From Bradyrhizobium daqingense (GTDB taxonomy: Bacteria; Pseudomonadota; Alphaproteobacteria; Rhizobiales; Xanthobacteraceae): 64,000 bases of DNA. The notes under the pieces are model-generated. The model was given only the letters and a program-made list of their open reading frames with translations, did no database searches and had not been told where the DNA came from. The stretch spans positions 4,512,001-4,576,000 of the forward strand of contig NZ_CP088014.1 in assembly GCF_021044685.1 (NCBI RefSeq), in the 5' to 3' direction. This document shows positions 32,263 through 40,094 of this stretch, in pieces (within the stretch, counting starts at the first letter, position 1; each line of letters begins with the position of its first letter). Made by a program: the position numbers and the translations under genes.

Positions 32263-33132
32263 ATGGATCGTCTCAAGCTGAAGGCCGTGCTCGGCAATCA
32301 TCCCCATATCAAGGCGGTGAAGAGCGGCGAGCTCCGCTCCGATCTTTTCGACCTCGACTTCGTCGAGTACACGCCGACCAACACCGCGTTCAAGCCGATG
32401 GTGCGGGAGCAGGCCTTCGACGTCTGCGAGATGGCGATCGTCACCTATCTGATGGCGAAAGCGTATGGCAAGCCGCTGGTGCTGCTGCCGGCGACCATGC
32501 TCGGCCGCTTCCAGCACGCTTATGCGCTTTACAATCCAGCGCACGGAGCGCTCGGGCCGTCCGACCTCGAAGGCAAGCGCGTCGGGATCCGCTCCTTCAC
32601 GACGACAACTGGGGCATGGATCAGGGGCATCCTGGCCAATGATTACGGCGTCGCTCTCGACAAGATCCGCTGGATCACGTTCGAGAATCCGCATGTCGCC
32701 GAATATGTCGACACCACCGAGCGCGCGCCGAAGGACAAGAACATTTTGCAGATGCTGCTCGACGGCGAGCTCGATGCCGTCCTGGGCGAGACCTCTGATA
32801 GTCCGAAGCTGAAGCCGCTCTTCCCTGATCCGGCCGCAGAGGCGGCCAAATGGTACGCCCGGCGTGATGTCGTGCCGGTCAATCATCTCGTGGTCGTGAC
32901 CGAGAAGCTTGCAAGATCGCGCCCTGATGTGGTCGCCGGCGTGTACGATCTGCTCAAGCGGAACAAGGATCAGGCGGTGCCAGCGCTCGCGCCGGACTTC
33001 GTTCCGTTCGGGGTCGAAGCCAACAGGAAGGCGCTGGAGTTGATCGTCGACTACGCATTTCAGCAGGCGCTGATCCCGCGCCGCTATGCGGTCGAGGAGC
33101 TGTTCGACGAGAGCACACGAGGATTGAATTGA
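32263..33132 (+). CDS. 4,5-dihydroxyphthalate decarboxylase-like protein (periplasmic-binding fold, no signal)
   Basis: A 289-residue protein with the type 2 periplasmic-binding (NMT1-like) fold but no signal peptide, so cytoplasmic. Segments LDFVEYTPTNTAFKPMVREQAFDVCEMAIVTYLMAK and LEGKRVGIRSFTTTTGAWIRGIL match proteins annotated as 4,5-dihydroxyphthalate decarboxylase, which converts its substrate to protocatechuate. The gene stands in the ligI-galB-ligK operon, where such an upper step would fit. The start at 32263 has GCGGAGCGGGC upstream; an in-frame ATG at 32236 overlapping ligK is possible. Exact substrate uncertain; it could decarboxylate another aromatic acid. Confidence 0.72.
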   Translation: MDRLKLKAVLGNHPHIKAVKSGELRSDLFDLDFVEYTPTNTAFKPMVREQAFDVCEMAIVTYLMAKAYGKPLVLLPATMLGRFQHAYALYNPAHGALGPSDLEGKRVGIRSFTTTTGAWIRGILANDYGVALDKIRWITFENPHVAEYVDTTERAPKDKNILQMLLDGELDAVLGETSDSPKLKPLFPDPAAEAAKWYARRDVVPVNHLVVVTEKLARSRPDVVAGVYDLLKRNKDQAVPALAPDFVPFGVEANRKALELIVDYAFQQALIPRRYAVEELFDESTRGLN

Positions 33133-34055
33133 TGGCAGGGGATCCCAGACGCTGGCAGATCGGGCTGGTCGGGTACGGTGAAGTCGGCCGGATCCTGGCC
33201 GAGGATTTGCGCCAGCAGGACATCAAGGTCTCAGCCTATGACATCAAGCTCGGCGGCGAGCAGGGCGGTCCCCTGAAGGAACACGCGGCGAGATTCGGTG
33301 TGGCACTCGTGGCATCTCATGCCGAGTTGGCTGCGAAGTCCGATTTCATCATCTCCGCGGTCACGGCAAGCCAGGCCGTGCCGGTGGCAAAGGCCTGCGC
33401 GGGCGCGCTCAATCAGCGCACCTGGTTCCTGGATTTCAACTCGGCCTCACCGGGCGCCAAGCAGCGCGCCGCCGCGCTGATCGATGGCGCCGCCGGCCGC
33501 TATGTCGAGGGCGCGGTGATGACCTCGGTGCCGCCTTATCGCATCAAGGTGCCGCTGCTGCTCGGCGGCCCCGGCGCGCGAGAGCTCGAGCCGCTTCTGA
33601 ACGCGATCGGCTTTGCGGCGAAGGTTGCCAGCGACAAGCTCGGTGTGTCCTCGGCCGTGAAGATGTGCCGCAGCATCATGATCAAGGGCCTGGAGGCCAT
33701 GGTCATCGAGAGTTTCACCACCGCGCGCGCCTATGGCGTCGAGGATGCGGTGCTGGCCTCGCTCGCGGAAACGTTTCCCGGCATCGATTGGGAGAAGCAG
33801 GGCGCCTATTGCTTTCAGCGCGTGATCGAGCACGGCCGCCGCCGTGCGGAGGAAGTGCGCGAGGTTGCCGAGACCGTGCGTGAGGCGGGGCTGTCGCCGT
33901 GGTCTGCGCAAGGCACGGCCGAGCGCCAGGCCTGGGTGGCAGATCTTGCCGATGAAGGGCTGTTCGGCACCAAGGGCACCGAAGAGTTTGCCGGCAGCCC
34001 CGACTGGCGGACCGAGGCGGACCGAATCCTGTCGAAGATCAATCGCGCCAGATAA
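33132..34055 (+). CDS. NAD(P)-dependent dehydrogenase with DUF1932 domain
   Basis: A 307-residue enzyme of the 6-phosphogluconate/3-hydroxyisobutyrate dehydrogenase class. The Rossmann motif is IGLVGYGEVGRILAEDL near residues 10-26, and the C-terminal helical part (SSAVKMCRSIMIKGLEAMVIESFTTARAYGV) is the DUF1932 domain. ATG overlaps the previous stop (TGATG). As last gene of the TetR-led operon it may act on a ring-cleavage product; the pathway needs a dehydrogenase that makes 2-pyrone-4,6-dicarboxylate from the semialdehyde, a step done by the unrelated LigC elsewhere. That role is a hypothesis. Confidence 0.85.
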   Translation: MAGDPRRWQIGLVGYGEVGRILAEDLRQQDIKVSAYDIKLGGEQGGPLKEHAARFGVALVASHAELAAKSDFIISAVTASQAVPVAKACAGALNQRTWFLDFNSASPGAKQRAAALIDGAAGRYVEGAVMTSVPPYRIKVPLLLGGPGARELEPLLNAIGFAAKVASDKLGVSSAVKMCRSIMIKGLEAMVIESFTTARAYGVEDAVLASLAETFPGIDWEKQGAYCFQRVIEHGRRRAEEVREVAETVREAGLSPWSAQGTAERQAWVADLADEGLFGTKGTEEFAGSPDWRTEADRILSKINRAR

Positions 34056-34382
34056 TCAGCTCAGGACCGTGCCCCGGACCTGAATGCTCACGAGCTGGTC
34101 GCGGGCGCGTTCGATCAGGTCGATCAGAGTTCTGGACTTGCGGGCGAGCTGGTCCGTGGCCGGTTGCGTGCGGAAGTCCGCCAGCACTGCGCGAACGCAT
34201 TTGTTGGCGGCGTCGAGCGTCCACAGCGTGCGGTTGACGTCGTCCTGTGTCTGGATCCCCGAGATATCGAGATCCGACAAAACGTGGCCGATACCGTCGA
34301 GCCGCTTCACCGCATTATCGGTGGGCGTTCCGGCCTGAATTGAATGATAGTCGATGGAGCTGAATGCGCTGAACATATCCAT
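34056..34382 (-). CDS. Hypothetical helical protein (108 aa)
   Basis: A 108-residue protein that I do not recognise, MDMFSAFSSIDYHSIQAGTPTD onward, with predicted helices VKRLDGIGHVLSDLDI, LWTLDAANKCVRAVLADFRTQ and LARKSRTLIDLIERARDQLVSI. No signal or membrane segment. GGGAAAGAG lies before the chosen ATG at 34382; an upstream ATG at 34400 is in frame. The gene overlaps no neighbour and ends convergently just after the dehydrogenase gene, whose stop touches it. GC is slightly lower than surroundings. Function unknown. Confidence 0.6.
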   Translation of the reverse strand: MDMFSAFSSIDYHSIQAGTPTDNAVKRLDGIGHVLSDLDISGIQTQDDVNRTLWTLDAANKCVRAVLADFRTQPATDQLARKSRTLIDLIERARDQLVSIQVRGTVLS

Positions 34383-34612
34383 ACTCTTTCCCGATCGCAC
34401 GCAAATGATCAGTGCAGGTCCTAGTTATGGCCGGCGAGATGGCCTCGCAACGCGTGGGGCTACGGTCCGGGATTCTACCGGCTCGGCTGGGCCGAATCGG
34501 CGGTAAAATCGAACGGCAGCGGCCAATAGCAAGGCAGGTATCCCGACAATCTTACCGCTGAAGGCGGCGAGCCGGCCTTGCCTGTGGATGGAGCGGCCCC
34601 GCGGCCGCGACA

Positions 34613-35854
34613 TCAGCTCTGGGGATGGAACAGCTTTGGCCGCTGCCGTTCAAAAGTCTGTCGGCCGGCCTTGAAGCCCAACACGACATCAGGCAGCTCC
34701 GCGATGGCGAAGCGGCTGTCCTGCGTATCCAGCACGATGAGATCGGCGGGATTGCCGATTTTGATGCCGTATTCTTTGAGGTTCATCAGCCGGGCCGGCA
34801 GTTCGGTCACGAGATCGAGGCAGGTCTCGAAATCGCTGACCGAGGCGTGCGCGACGTTGGCGTAGAAGTTCGCCATCCGCAGCAGCGAAGCGTCTCCGAA
34901 CGGTGTGAACGGGTTGAGCACGTTGTTGGTGGCGACCGAGCACAACACGCCCTCGCCGGCGAGCTTGTGGGCGAGCGTCAGTCCGCGCGGCGCGTTGTGG
35001 GTGGCCTCGCGCCCCATGAGATAGAGATCGGTTGCGGGCAGCACGGTGACGGCAACGCCCGCTTTTGCCAGTTGCGCGGTGGCAGCTTTCAGCCGCTCCG
35101 GCGGCAGCGCCGACAGCTTGGTCGCATGGCCGATCGCCACGCGCCCCCCATAATTGCGCCGTTCGGTCTGGCGGCAGACCTCGTCGAGATGCCACCAGGA
35201 GGGATCGAGATCGAAGTCGAGATGGAGGTCGACGTCGACGTCGAACTCCTGCGCGAGATCGAAGATGCGTCCGAGATGGGCGGTCGGGTCGGTGTCCATA
35301 TAGGGGCAACCGCCGATCACCTCGCCGCCGTCGCGCAGCGCCCGGATCAGCAGCTCTTCGCTGCCGGGGTCGTTGGTCAGGCCTTCCTGCGGGAAGACGC
35401 AGAGCGACAGGTCGATCGCCCAGGCATAGTCACGCTTCAACGACCTGACTGCCTCGAAGCCGCGCAACGCGATGCGCGGATCGATTTCGACATGGGTGCG
35501 CATGCGCGTCGTGCCGTGCATGATCGCGCGTTCGATCACTTTTGCGCCGCGCGCGTAGACGTCCTCGACCGTAAAATCCTTCTTCATCCCGGCAACGGCG
35601 CGGATGGCCTCGGAGACGCTGCCATGGTCATGCCCACAGCGGCCGAGCAGGCAGGCCTTGTCGAGATGGATGTGGGTATCGACGAAGCCGGGCAGGGCGA
35701 GGCGGCCGCCGAGATCGACTTCGATGGCGTCGCAAGCGAGCCGCGGTTCGATTGCGGCGATGCGGCCGCCTTTCACGCCGATATCGACGGGGCCGGCGGA
35801 CGATCGCAGCAGCGCGTTGCGAAAAATCAGGTCGAGGGCGGTCTGGATGGTCAT
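34613..35854 (-). CDS. Cytosine deaminase-like amidohydrolase
   Basis: A 413-residue metal-dependent hydrolase. The N-terminal metal motif FVDTHIHLDKACLL, then RTHVEIDP, DLHLDFDL (His in the barrel), IGHATKLSALP and SVATNNVLNPFTPFGDA give a cytosine deaminase/AtzC-type site. These enzymes remove amino groups from pyrimidines or triazines by hydrolysis. A TGCATGCA operator at 35949-35956 lies between this gene and the plus-strand SnoaL-like gene, linking both to the GntR protein at 36418 and the importer at 37367. A second amidohydrolase of a related family closes that importer operon. The substrate is unknown; a nitrogen heterocycle is likely. Confidence 0.87.
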   Translation of the reverse strand: MTIQTALDLIFRNALLRSSAGPVDIGVKGGRIAAIEPRLACDAIEVDLGGRLALPGFVDTHIHLDKACLLGRCGHDHGSVSEAIRAVAGMKKDFTVEDVYARGAKVIERAIMHGTTRMRTHVEIDPRIALRGFEAVRSLKRDYAWAIDLSLCVFPQEGLTNDPGSEELLIRALRDGGEVIGGCPYMDTDPTAHLGRIFDLAQEFDVDVDLHLDFDLDPSWWHLDEVCRQTERRNYGGRVAIGHATKLSALPPERLKAATAQLAKAGVAVTVLPATDLYLMGREATHNAPRGLTLAHKLAGEGVLCSVATNNVLNPFTPFGDASLLRMANFYANVAHASVSDFETCLDLVTELPARLMNLKEYGIKIGNPADLIVLDTQDSRFAIAELPDVVLGFKAGRQTFERQRPKLFHPQS

Positions 35855-35948
35855 GGCGTTGGATTCAGCAACGGAAGCCTAGCGGAAGCTGCCGGAGCGA
35901 GCAGCTCCAGATTGTGTGCAATATCGACATCAAACTGTTCAAAAAATG

Positions 35949-35956
35949 TGCATGCA
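35949..35956. promoter_or_regulatory. GntR-type operator TGCATGCA, copy 1
   Basis: TGTGCATGCAGTTTGG around an 8-bp palindrome, in the divergent region between the deaminase-like gene and the SnoaL-like gene. The flank (G)TGCATGCA(G/C)TTT is shared with 37247 and 37351. Confidence 0.6.
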
Positions 35957-36001
35957 GTTTGGCGCAAGAATTGTAGAGTGTCGGCGCCCCGGAGAAGCCT
36001 C

Positions 36002-36421
36002 ATGTCCATGCCCGCAAAAGCCGAACGCTCCCCGATGACCGACGCTGAGATCGTCGAAGCCTATCTCACGGCCTCGATGATCCCGGATCCCGACGCAGCT
36101 TCAGCCTATATGAAGCCGGGCACGGTGATCACGTTCACCGGCGGACGCGAGTTCGATCATCCGCGCGGGCCGACCGGCTTCAACGCGAAGCGCTATCGTT
36201 GGGTCAAGAAGAAGATGGATCGGTTCGACGTCTGCCCCGGCGCGGACGAGACCGTCGTCTACAGCGTCGGCACGCTCTATGGCGAGTGGATGGACGGCAC
36301 ACCGTTCGAAGGCAACCGCTATGTCGATCGCTTCGTCGTCTGCGGCGGCCAGATCGTGAAGATGGACGTCTGGAACGATAGTGCCGAGCGGATCCTCGTC
36401 CAGCGCGGGATCGAGGCCTAA
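36002..36421 (+). CDS. SnoaL/NTF2-like protein
   Basis: A 139-residue protein with the NTF2-like cone fold: helix MTDAEIVEAYLTASMIPDPDAASAYM, then strands TVITFTGGREFDHPRGPTG, VVYSVGTLYGEWMDGTPFEGNRYVDRFVVCGGQIVKMDVWNDS. The fold hosts polyketide cyclases, hydrolases and small-molecule binders, so catalysis cannot be assigned. ATG at 36002 is taken; ATGs at 36008 and 36035 are possible. Divergent from the deaminase-like gene across a GntR-type operator and convergent with gntR, with a 4-bp overlap at 36418-36421. Confidence 0.8.
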   Translation: MSMPAKAERSPMTDAEIVEAYLTASMIPDPDAASAYMKPGTVITFTGGREFDHPRGPTGFNAKRYRWVKKKMDRFDVCPGADETVVYSVGTLYGEWMDGTPFEGNRYVDRFVVCGGQIVKMDVWNDSAERILVQRGIEA

Positions 36422-37176
36422 CGCCTGCGCATCACCTTCGGCAGCTTGACGACACGACCGCTCGTCGCTTCGTCGGCATAGGGCGCGAGGATGTCGAGCA
36501 GGTCGCGGCCGCGCTGCGGAGTGGGGGCCACCAGCGCGCGATTGGCCACGGAATCCAGGTGATGGTGCATCAATTCCATCACCTTGGTCTCGTCGCCTCT
36601 GGCGAGCGCCGAGATGATGGCGCGGTGCTCGTTGACCGCGCATTCGGTCGAATGCGGCCGGCTGTAGAGCGACAAGGTCAGGCAGCAGCGATAGGCGACC
36701 TCGCTGACATAGCGCACCAGGATCGGGCTGTTCGTCATGTGCGCGAGCAGGATGTGGAACTCGGTGGCGAGGCGGATCGAGACCGGATCGGTGCCGCCGC
36801 GCGCGCGGTCCTCGGCGTCGACATGGGCGTTCAGCTCGGCGATCTGCGCCTTGGTCAGCTTGCCGGCGAGCTGGCGGACGACGAGGCCTTCGAGCTGGAT
36901 CCGGATGTCGAAGGCATCGCGCGCCTCCTGCCAGCTCGGCGTCGCCACCACCGCGATGCGGTTGCGGCGGAGCTCGACCAGGCCTTCTGCGGCGAGCTGC
37001 CCCAGCGCGTGGCGGGCAATGGTGCGGCTGACGCCGAAGCGGTCGCCGAGCGCATCCTCCGGCAGCTTCGCACCCGGCTCGAGCGCCTGCTCGATGATCG
37101 CGCGCCGCAAGGCGCGGCAGATCACGCTGACCTTGTCCGACGATTCAGAAGTCTTGCTGGTGGGGCGCGCCGCCAT
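36418..37176 (-). CDS. GntR family regulator, FCD type
   Basis: A 252-residue regulator. The winged helix is at about 20-90: ICRALRRAIIEQALEPGAKLPEDALGDRFGVSRTIARHALGQLAAEGLVELRRNR. The C-terminal FCD domain has the helical metal or ligand pocket (EFHILLAHMTNSPILVRYV and EHRAIISALARGDETKVMELMHHHLDS, with the typical D/H/H set). FCD regulators bind short palindromes; TGCATGCA copies stand at 35949, 37247 (in its own promoter region, 70 bp upstream) and 37351. It therefore probably controls itself, the divergent hydrolase pair and the ABC operon. The ligand is likely the imported substrate or its product. Confidence 0.92.
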   Translation of the reverse strand: MAARPTSKTSESSDKVSVICRALRRAIIEQALEPGAKLPEDALGDRFGVSRTIARHALGQLAAEGLVELRRNRIAVVATPSWQEARDAFDIRIQLEGLVVRQLAGKLTKAQIAELNAHVDAEDRARGGTDPVSIRLATEFHILLAHMTNSPILVRYVSEVAYRCCLTLSLYSRPHSTECAVNEHRAIISALARGDETKVMELMHHHLDSVANRALVAPTPQRGRDLLDILAPYADEATSGRVVKLPKVMRRR

Positions 37177-37246
37177 CGGCGATTCCTTGGGGGTACCGGT
37201 CGAAATTCCTCTCTAGCACATCCCTGGCACAATCCAGCGCTCCAAT

Positions 37247-37254
37247 TGCATGCA
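37247..37254. promoter_or_regulatory. GntR-type operator TGCATGCA, copy 2
   Basis: AATTGCATGCAGTTTGAT, 70 bp upstream of the GntR start codon. Shares the TGCATGCAGTTTG stretch with copy 1. Confidence 0.6.
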
Positions 37255-37350
37255 GTTTGATGCCCCGATTGCCCAAATCGAATCCCCTCAAGGGACGGTA
37301 TTCTGGCCAAACCCCTAATTTTTGCCGGAAGCGATCGCTGGCATCCAGCT

Positions 37351-37358
37351 TGCATGCA
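37351..37358. promoter_or_regulatory. GntR-type operator TGCATGCA, copy 3
   Basis: GCTTGCATGCACTTTTTC, 9-16 bp before the start of the ABC ATPase gene. The nearness to the start codon fits repression of the importer operon. Confidence 0.6.
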
Positions 37359-37366
37359 CTTTTTCC

Positions 37367-38233
37367 ATGATGCGCATGCAACCCAACATCCAATTCGATG
37401 GCCAGCCAGTTCCTCAGGCCGGGGCGTCCACCGCCATCGAGCTGTCGGACGCCTCCGTGACCTTCGGGCGCGGCGACCGCGCCGTGCCTGCCCTGTCGAA
37501 GACCTCGCTCAAGATCGCCGACGGCGAGTTTGTCGCATTGGTCGGCCCGTCAGGATGCGGCAAATCGACCATTTTGCGTCTCGTCAGCGGCCTGGTGCAG
37601 CCGACCAGCGGTGTCGTCATCGTCGGCGGCCGCGAGGTCGCGGCGCGGGCGATGCGGGTCGGCATGGCCTTTCAGAATCCGACCATGCTGCCGTGGATGA
37701 CCATCGAGCGAAACATCATGCTGCCGCTGAAGATCGTCGAGCCATTCCGCTCGAACTTCCGCAAGCTGCGCAAGACCGAATTCCGCGACAAGGCCAATGC
37801 GCTGCTGGAGCAGGTCGGCCTCAAGGGCTTCGGCAGCCGCTATCCCTGGCAGCTCTCCGGCGGCATGCTCCAGCGCGCCAATCTCTGCCGCGCGCTGATT
37901 CACGAGCCCCGGATGTTGCTGCTGGACGAGCCCTTCGGCGCGCTCGACCAGTTCACGCGCGAAGAGCTGTGGGCGATCCTCCAGACGCTCTGGATGAGCC
38001 ACAAGCCGACGGTGCTCTTGGTCACGCACGATCTGCGCGAGGCCGGCTTCCTCGCCAGCCGCATCTGCGTGATGAGCGCGCGTCCCGGCCGCATCCTCGA
38101 CGATAGCCGGGTCGAGTTCGCGCGTCCGCGCACGGTGGCCATGACCTTCGAGCCGGATTTCGTCGCGCTGAACCAGAAGCTGCGCGCCTTCATCGAGGAT
38201 GCGCGCAGCGCAGGCGAGCAGGGAGCAGGCTGA
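37367..38233 (+). CDS. ABC transporter ATP-binding protein, NitT/TauT type
   Basis: A 288-residue ATPase. Walker A VGPSGCGKST, Q-loop MAFQNPTMLPWMT, signature LSGGMLQRANLCRAL, Walker B MLLLDEPFGALD and H-loop LLVTHDLREAG are all present, the pattern of nitrate/sulfonate/thiamine-precursor importers. Start: an open frame reaches back to 37322, but the operator at 37351-37358 makes 37367 (or the in-frame ATGs at 37370 and 37376) more likely. No clear ribosome-binding site. First gene of an operon of ATPase, permease, binding protein and amidohydrolase. The stop overlaps the permease ATG by one base. Confidence 0.9.
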   Translation: MMRMQPNIQFDGQPVPQAGASTAIELSDASVTFGRGDRAVPALSKTSLKIADGEFVALVGPSGCGKSTILRLVSGLVQPTSGVVIVGGREVAARAMRVGMAFQNPTMLPWMTIERNIMLPLKIVEPFRSNFRKLRKTEFRDKANALLEQVGLKGFGSRYPWQLSGGMLQRANLCRALIHEPRMLLLDEPFGALDQFTREELWAILQTLWMSHKPTVLLVTHDLREAGFLASRICVMSARPGRILDDSRVEFARPRTVAMTFEPDFVALNQKLRAFIEDARSAGEQGAG

Positions 38234-39009
38234 TGTTCGGGATCGATGTCAGGCAGAAGGCGTGGTCGGCCGGATTGATCGTGCTGTTCTTCGTCGCCTG
38301 GGAGCTGTTCTGCCTGATGACGGGCATGTCCGACCTTGTGCTGCCGCGGCCGTCGCAGGTCTTCGTGACGCTGGTGGAGCGCTTTCCGGTGCTGTGGCCG
38401 CATATCGTGCAGACGCTCGCCACGACGATGTTCGGGTTCGTCCTTGGTGTGGCCCTCGGCGTGGCCCTTGGCGCGATCATCGGTGTCTCGAAGACGGCTT
38501 ATGACACCTGCTACCCGCTGCTGATCGGCTTCTCCTCGATCCCCAAGGTCGCGGTGGTGCCGATCTTCGTGCTGTGGTTCGGCTCGGGCACCGTGCCGGC
38601 GGTGCTGACGGCGCTGTCGATCTGCTTCTTTCCGATCGTGGTCAACATCGCGACGGGTCTTGCCACCACCGAGCCCGAGCTCGAGGACGTGCTGAAGGCG
38701 CTCGGCGCCAGCAAGTTGGACATCCTCTGGAATGTCGGCTTGCCCCGTACCATGCCGTTCTTCTTTGCTTCGCTGAAAGTCGCGATTTCCTATGCCTTTG
38801 TCGGCGCGGTGCTGTCGGAGACGGTCGCCTCCAACCGCGGAATCGGCAATGTCATGATGACCGCGTCCTCCAATTTCAACGTGCCGCTGGTCTTCGCCGG
38901 GCTGTTCGTGCTCGCCGGCCTCGGGGTCGCGCTCTACGTCGTGTTCTCGCTGATCGAAGGCCGCGTCACCGGCTGGGCGACGCGCAAGAACGACGTGATC
39001 GCCACCTGA
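38233..39009 (+). CDS. ABC transporter permease, NitT/TauT type
   Basis: A 258-residue inner-membrane permease with about six helices. It begins MFGIDVRQKAWSAGLIVLFFVAWELFCL and contains the EAA-type coupling loop LEDVLKALGASKLDILWNVGLPRTMPFFFASLKVAISYAF. Start directly at the ATPase stop, so coupled. Forms the channel of the importer with the ATPase before it and the binding protein after it. Confidence 0.92.
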   Translation: MFGIDVRQKAWSAGLIVLFFVAWELFCLMTGMSDLVLPRPSQVFVTLVERFPVLWPHIVQTLATTMFGFVLGVALGVALGAIIGVSKTAYDTCYPLLIGFSSIPKVAVVPIFVLWFGSGTVPAVLTALSICFFPIVVNIATGLATTEPELEDVLKALGASKLDILWNVGLPRTMPFFFASLKVAISYAFVGAVLSETVASNRGIGNVMMTASSNFNVPLVFAGLFVLAGLGVALYVVFSLIEGRVTGWATRKNDVIAT

Positions 39010-39052
39010 CGGAATTGAACAACCATCACGCAACGAAGCTGAGGAGGTCTCG

Positions 39053-40078
39053 ATGTTGAGAAAAGTAGCTGCCACGATCGTCGGATTGGCACTGACCACG
39101 GGCGTAGCCCTGGCCGAGGACACCACGATCAAGTTCACGCTCGGTTGGAAGACGCAAGGCAGCGATGCCGCGTTCTTCTACGCCAAGGACAACGGCTATT
39201 TCAAAGCGGAAGGCCTCAACGTCGTCATCGACCAGGGCGAAGGCTCCGGCGCCACCGTCACGCGTATCATGTCCGGCGCCTATGATGCCGGCTTCGGCGA
39301 CGTCAACGCCATCATCCAGAACGCCTCGGCCAAGCCGCAGGATGCGCCCGTCATGGTCTACATGATGTGGAACCAGCCGCCGTTCGCGATCGTCGCCAAG
39401 AAGACCAGCGGCATCAACACCATCAAGGATTTCGAAGGGCGCACGCTCGGCGGCGCGCAGGGCACGCCGACGACGCGCCTGCTGCCGGTGTTCACGCGCA
39501 AGAACGGTCTCGACGGCGAGAAGATCAAGATCTCCAACATGGCGCCGAACCTGCAGGAGCCGATGCTGATCAAGGGCGATATCGATGCGGCCCTGGTCTT
39601 CAACATCACGAGCTACTTCAACCTGGTGCTCAACCGCCAGGACCCGGACAAGGACTTCAAATGGTTCTCGTTCGGCGAGTACGGTCTCGATCTCTACTCC
39701 AATGGCGTGATGGTCTCGCGCAAGCTGATCGCCTCGAACCCGAAGGCCGTCGCGGGCCTGGTGCGCGCCATCAACAAGGGTGCGATCGCGGTTGCCAAGG
39801 ATCAGAACGCCGGAATGAAGGCGGCGGTGAACTACGACAATCTCATCAACGCGGATGTCGAGAAGCGCAGGCTGCAATATTCCTTCGAGAAGCTGATCGT
39901 TTCGCCCGAGATGAAGGAGATCGGCATCGGCGACATCAAGGATGATCGGATGGCGCGCGCCATCGGCGTCGTGGTCGAGGGCTACCAGCTCGCCCGCGCC
40001 CCGGCGCCGGCGGAAGTGTTCTCGCGCGAATTCCTGCCGCCGCGCGCGGAGCGGGAGCTGGTATATACGGCCAATTGA
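39053..40078 (+). CDS. ABC transporter substrate-binding protein, NMT1/ThiY-SsuA type
   Basis: A 341-residue periplasmic binding protein. Signal peptide of 21 residues (MLRKVAATIVGLALTTGVALA). Mature part starts EDTTIKFTLGWKTQGSDAAFFYAKDNGYFKAEGLNVVIDQGEGSG, the NMT1/THI5-like pattern, with FGDVNAII and IKDFEGRTLGGAQGTPTTRLLPVF. Such proteins bind pyrimidines, sulfonates, nitrate or aromatic acids. Since both hydrolases in this regulon belong to deaminase families, a nitrogen heterocycle such as a pyrimidine is the best guess. GAGGAGGTCTCG gives a strong ribosome-binding site. Confidence 0.9.
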   Translation: MLRKVAATIVGLALTTGVALAEDTTIKFTLGWKTQGSDAAFFYAKDNGYFKAEGLNVVIDQGEGSGATVTRIMSGAYDAGFGDVNAIIQNASAKPQDAPVMVYMMWNQPPFAIVAKKTSGINTIKDFEGRTLGGAQGTPTTRLLPVFTRKNGLDGEKIKISNMAPNLQEPMLIKGDIDAALVFNITSYFNLVLNRQDPDKDFKWFSFGEYGLDLYSNGVMVSRKLIASNPKAVAGLVRAINKGAIAVAKDQNAGMKAAVNYDNLINADVEKRRLQYSFEKLIVSPEMKEIGIGDIKDDRMARAIGVVVEGYQLARAPAPAEVFSREFLPPRAERELVYTAN

Positions 40079-40094
40079 TCCCAGGGAGACGCTC

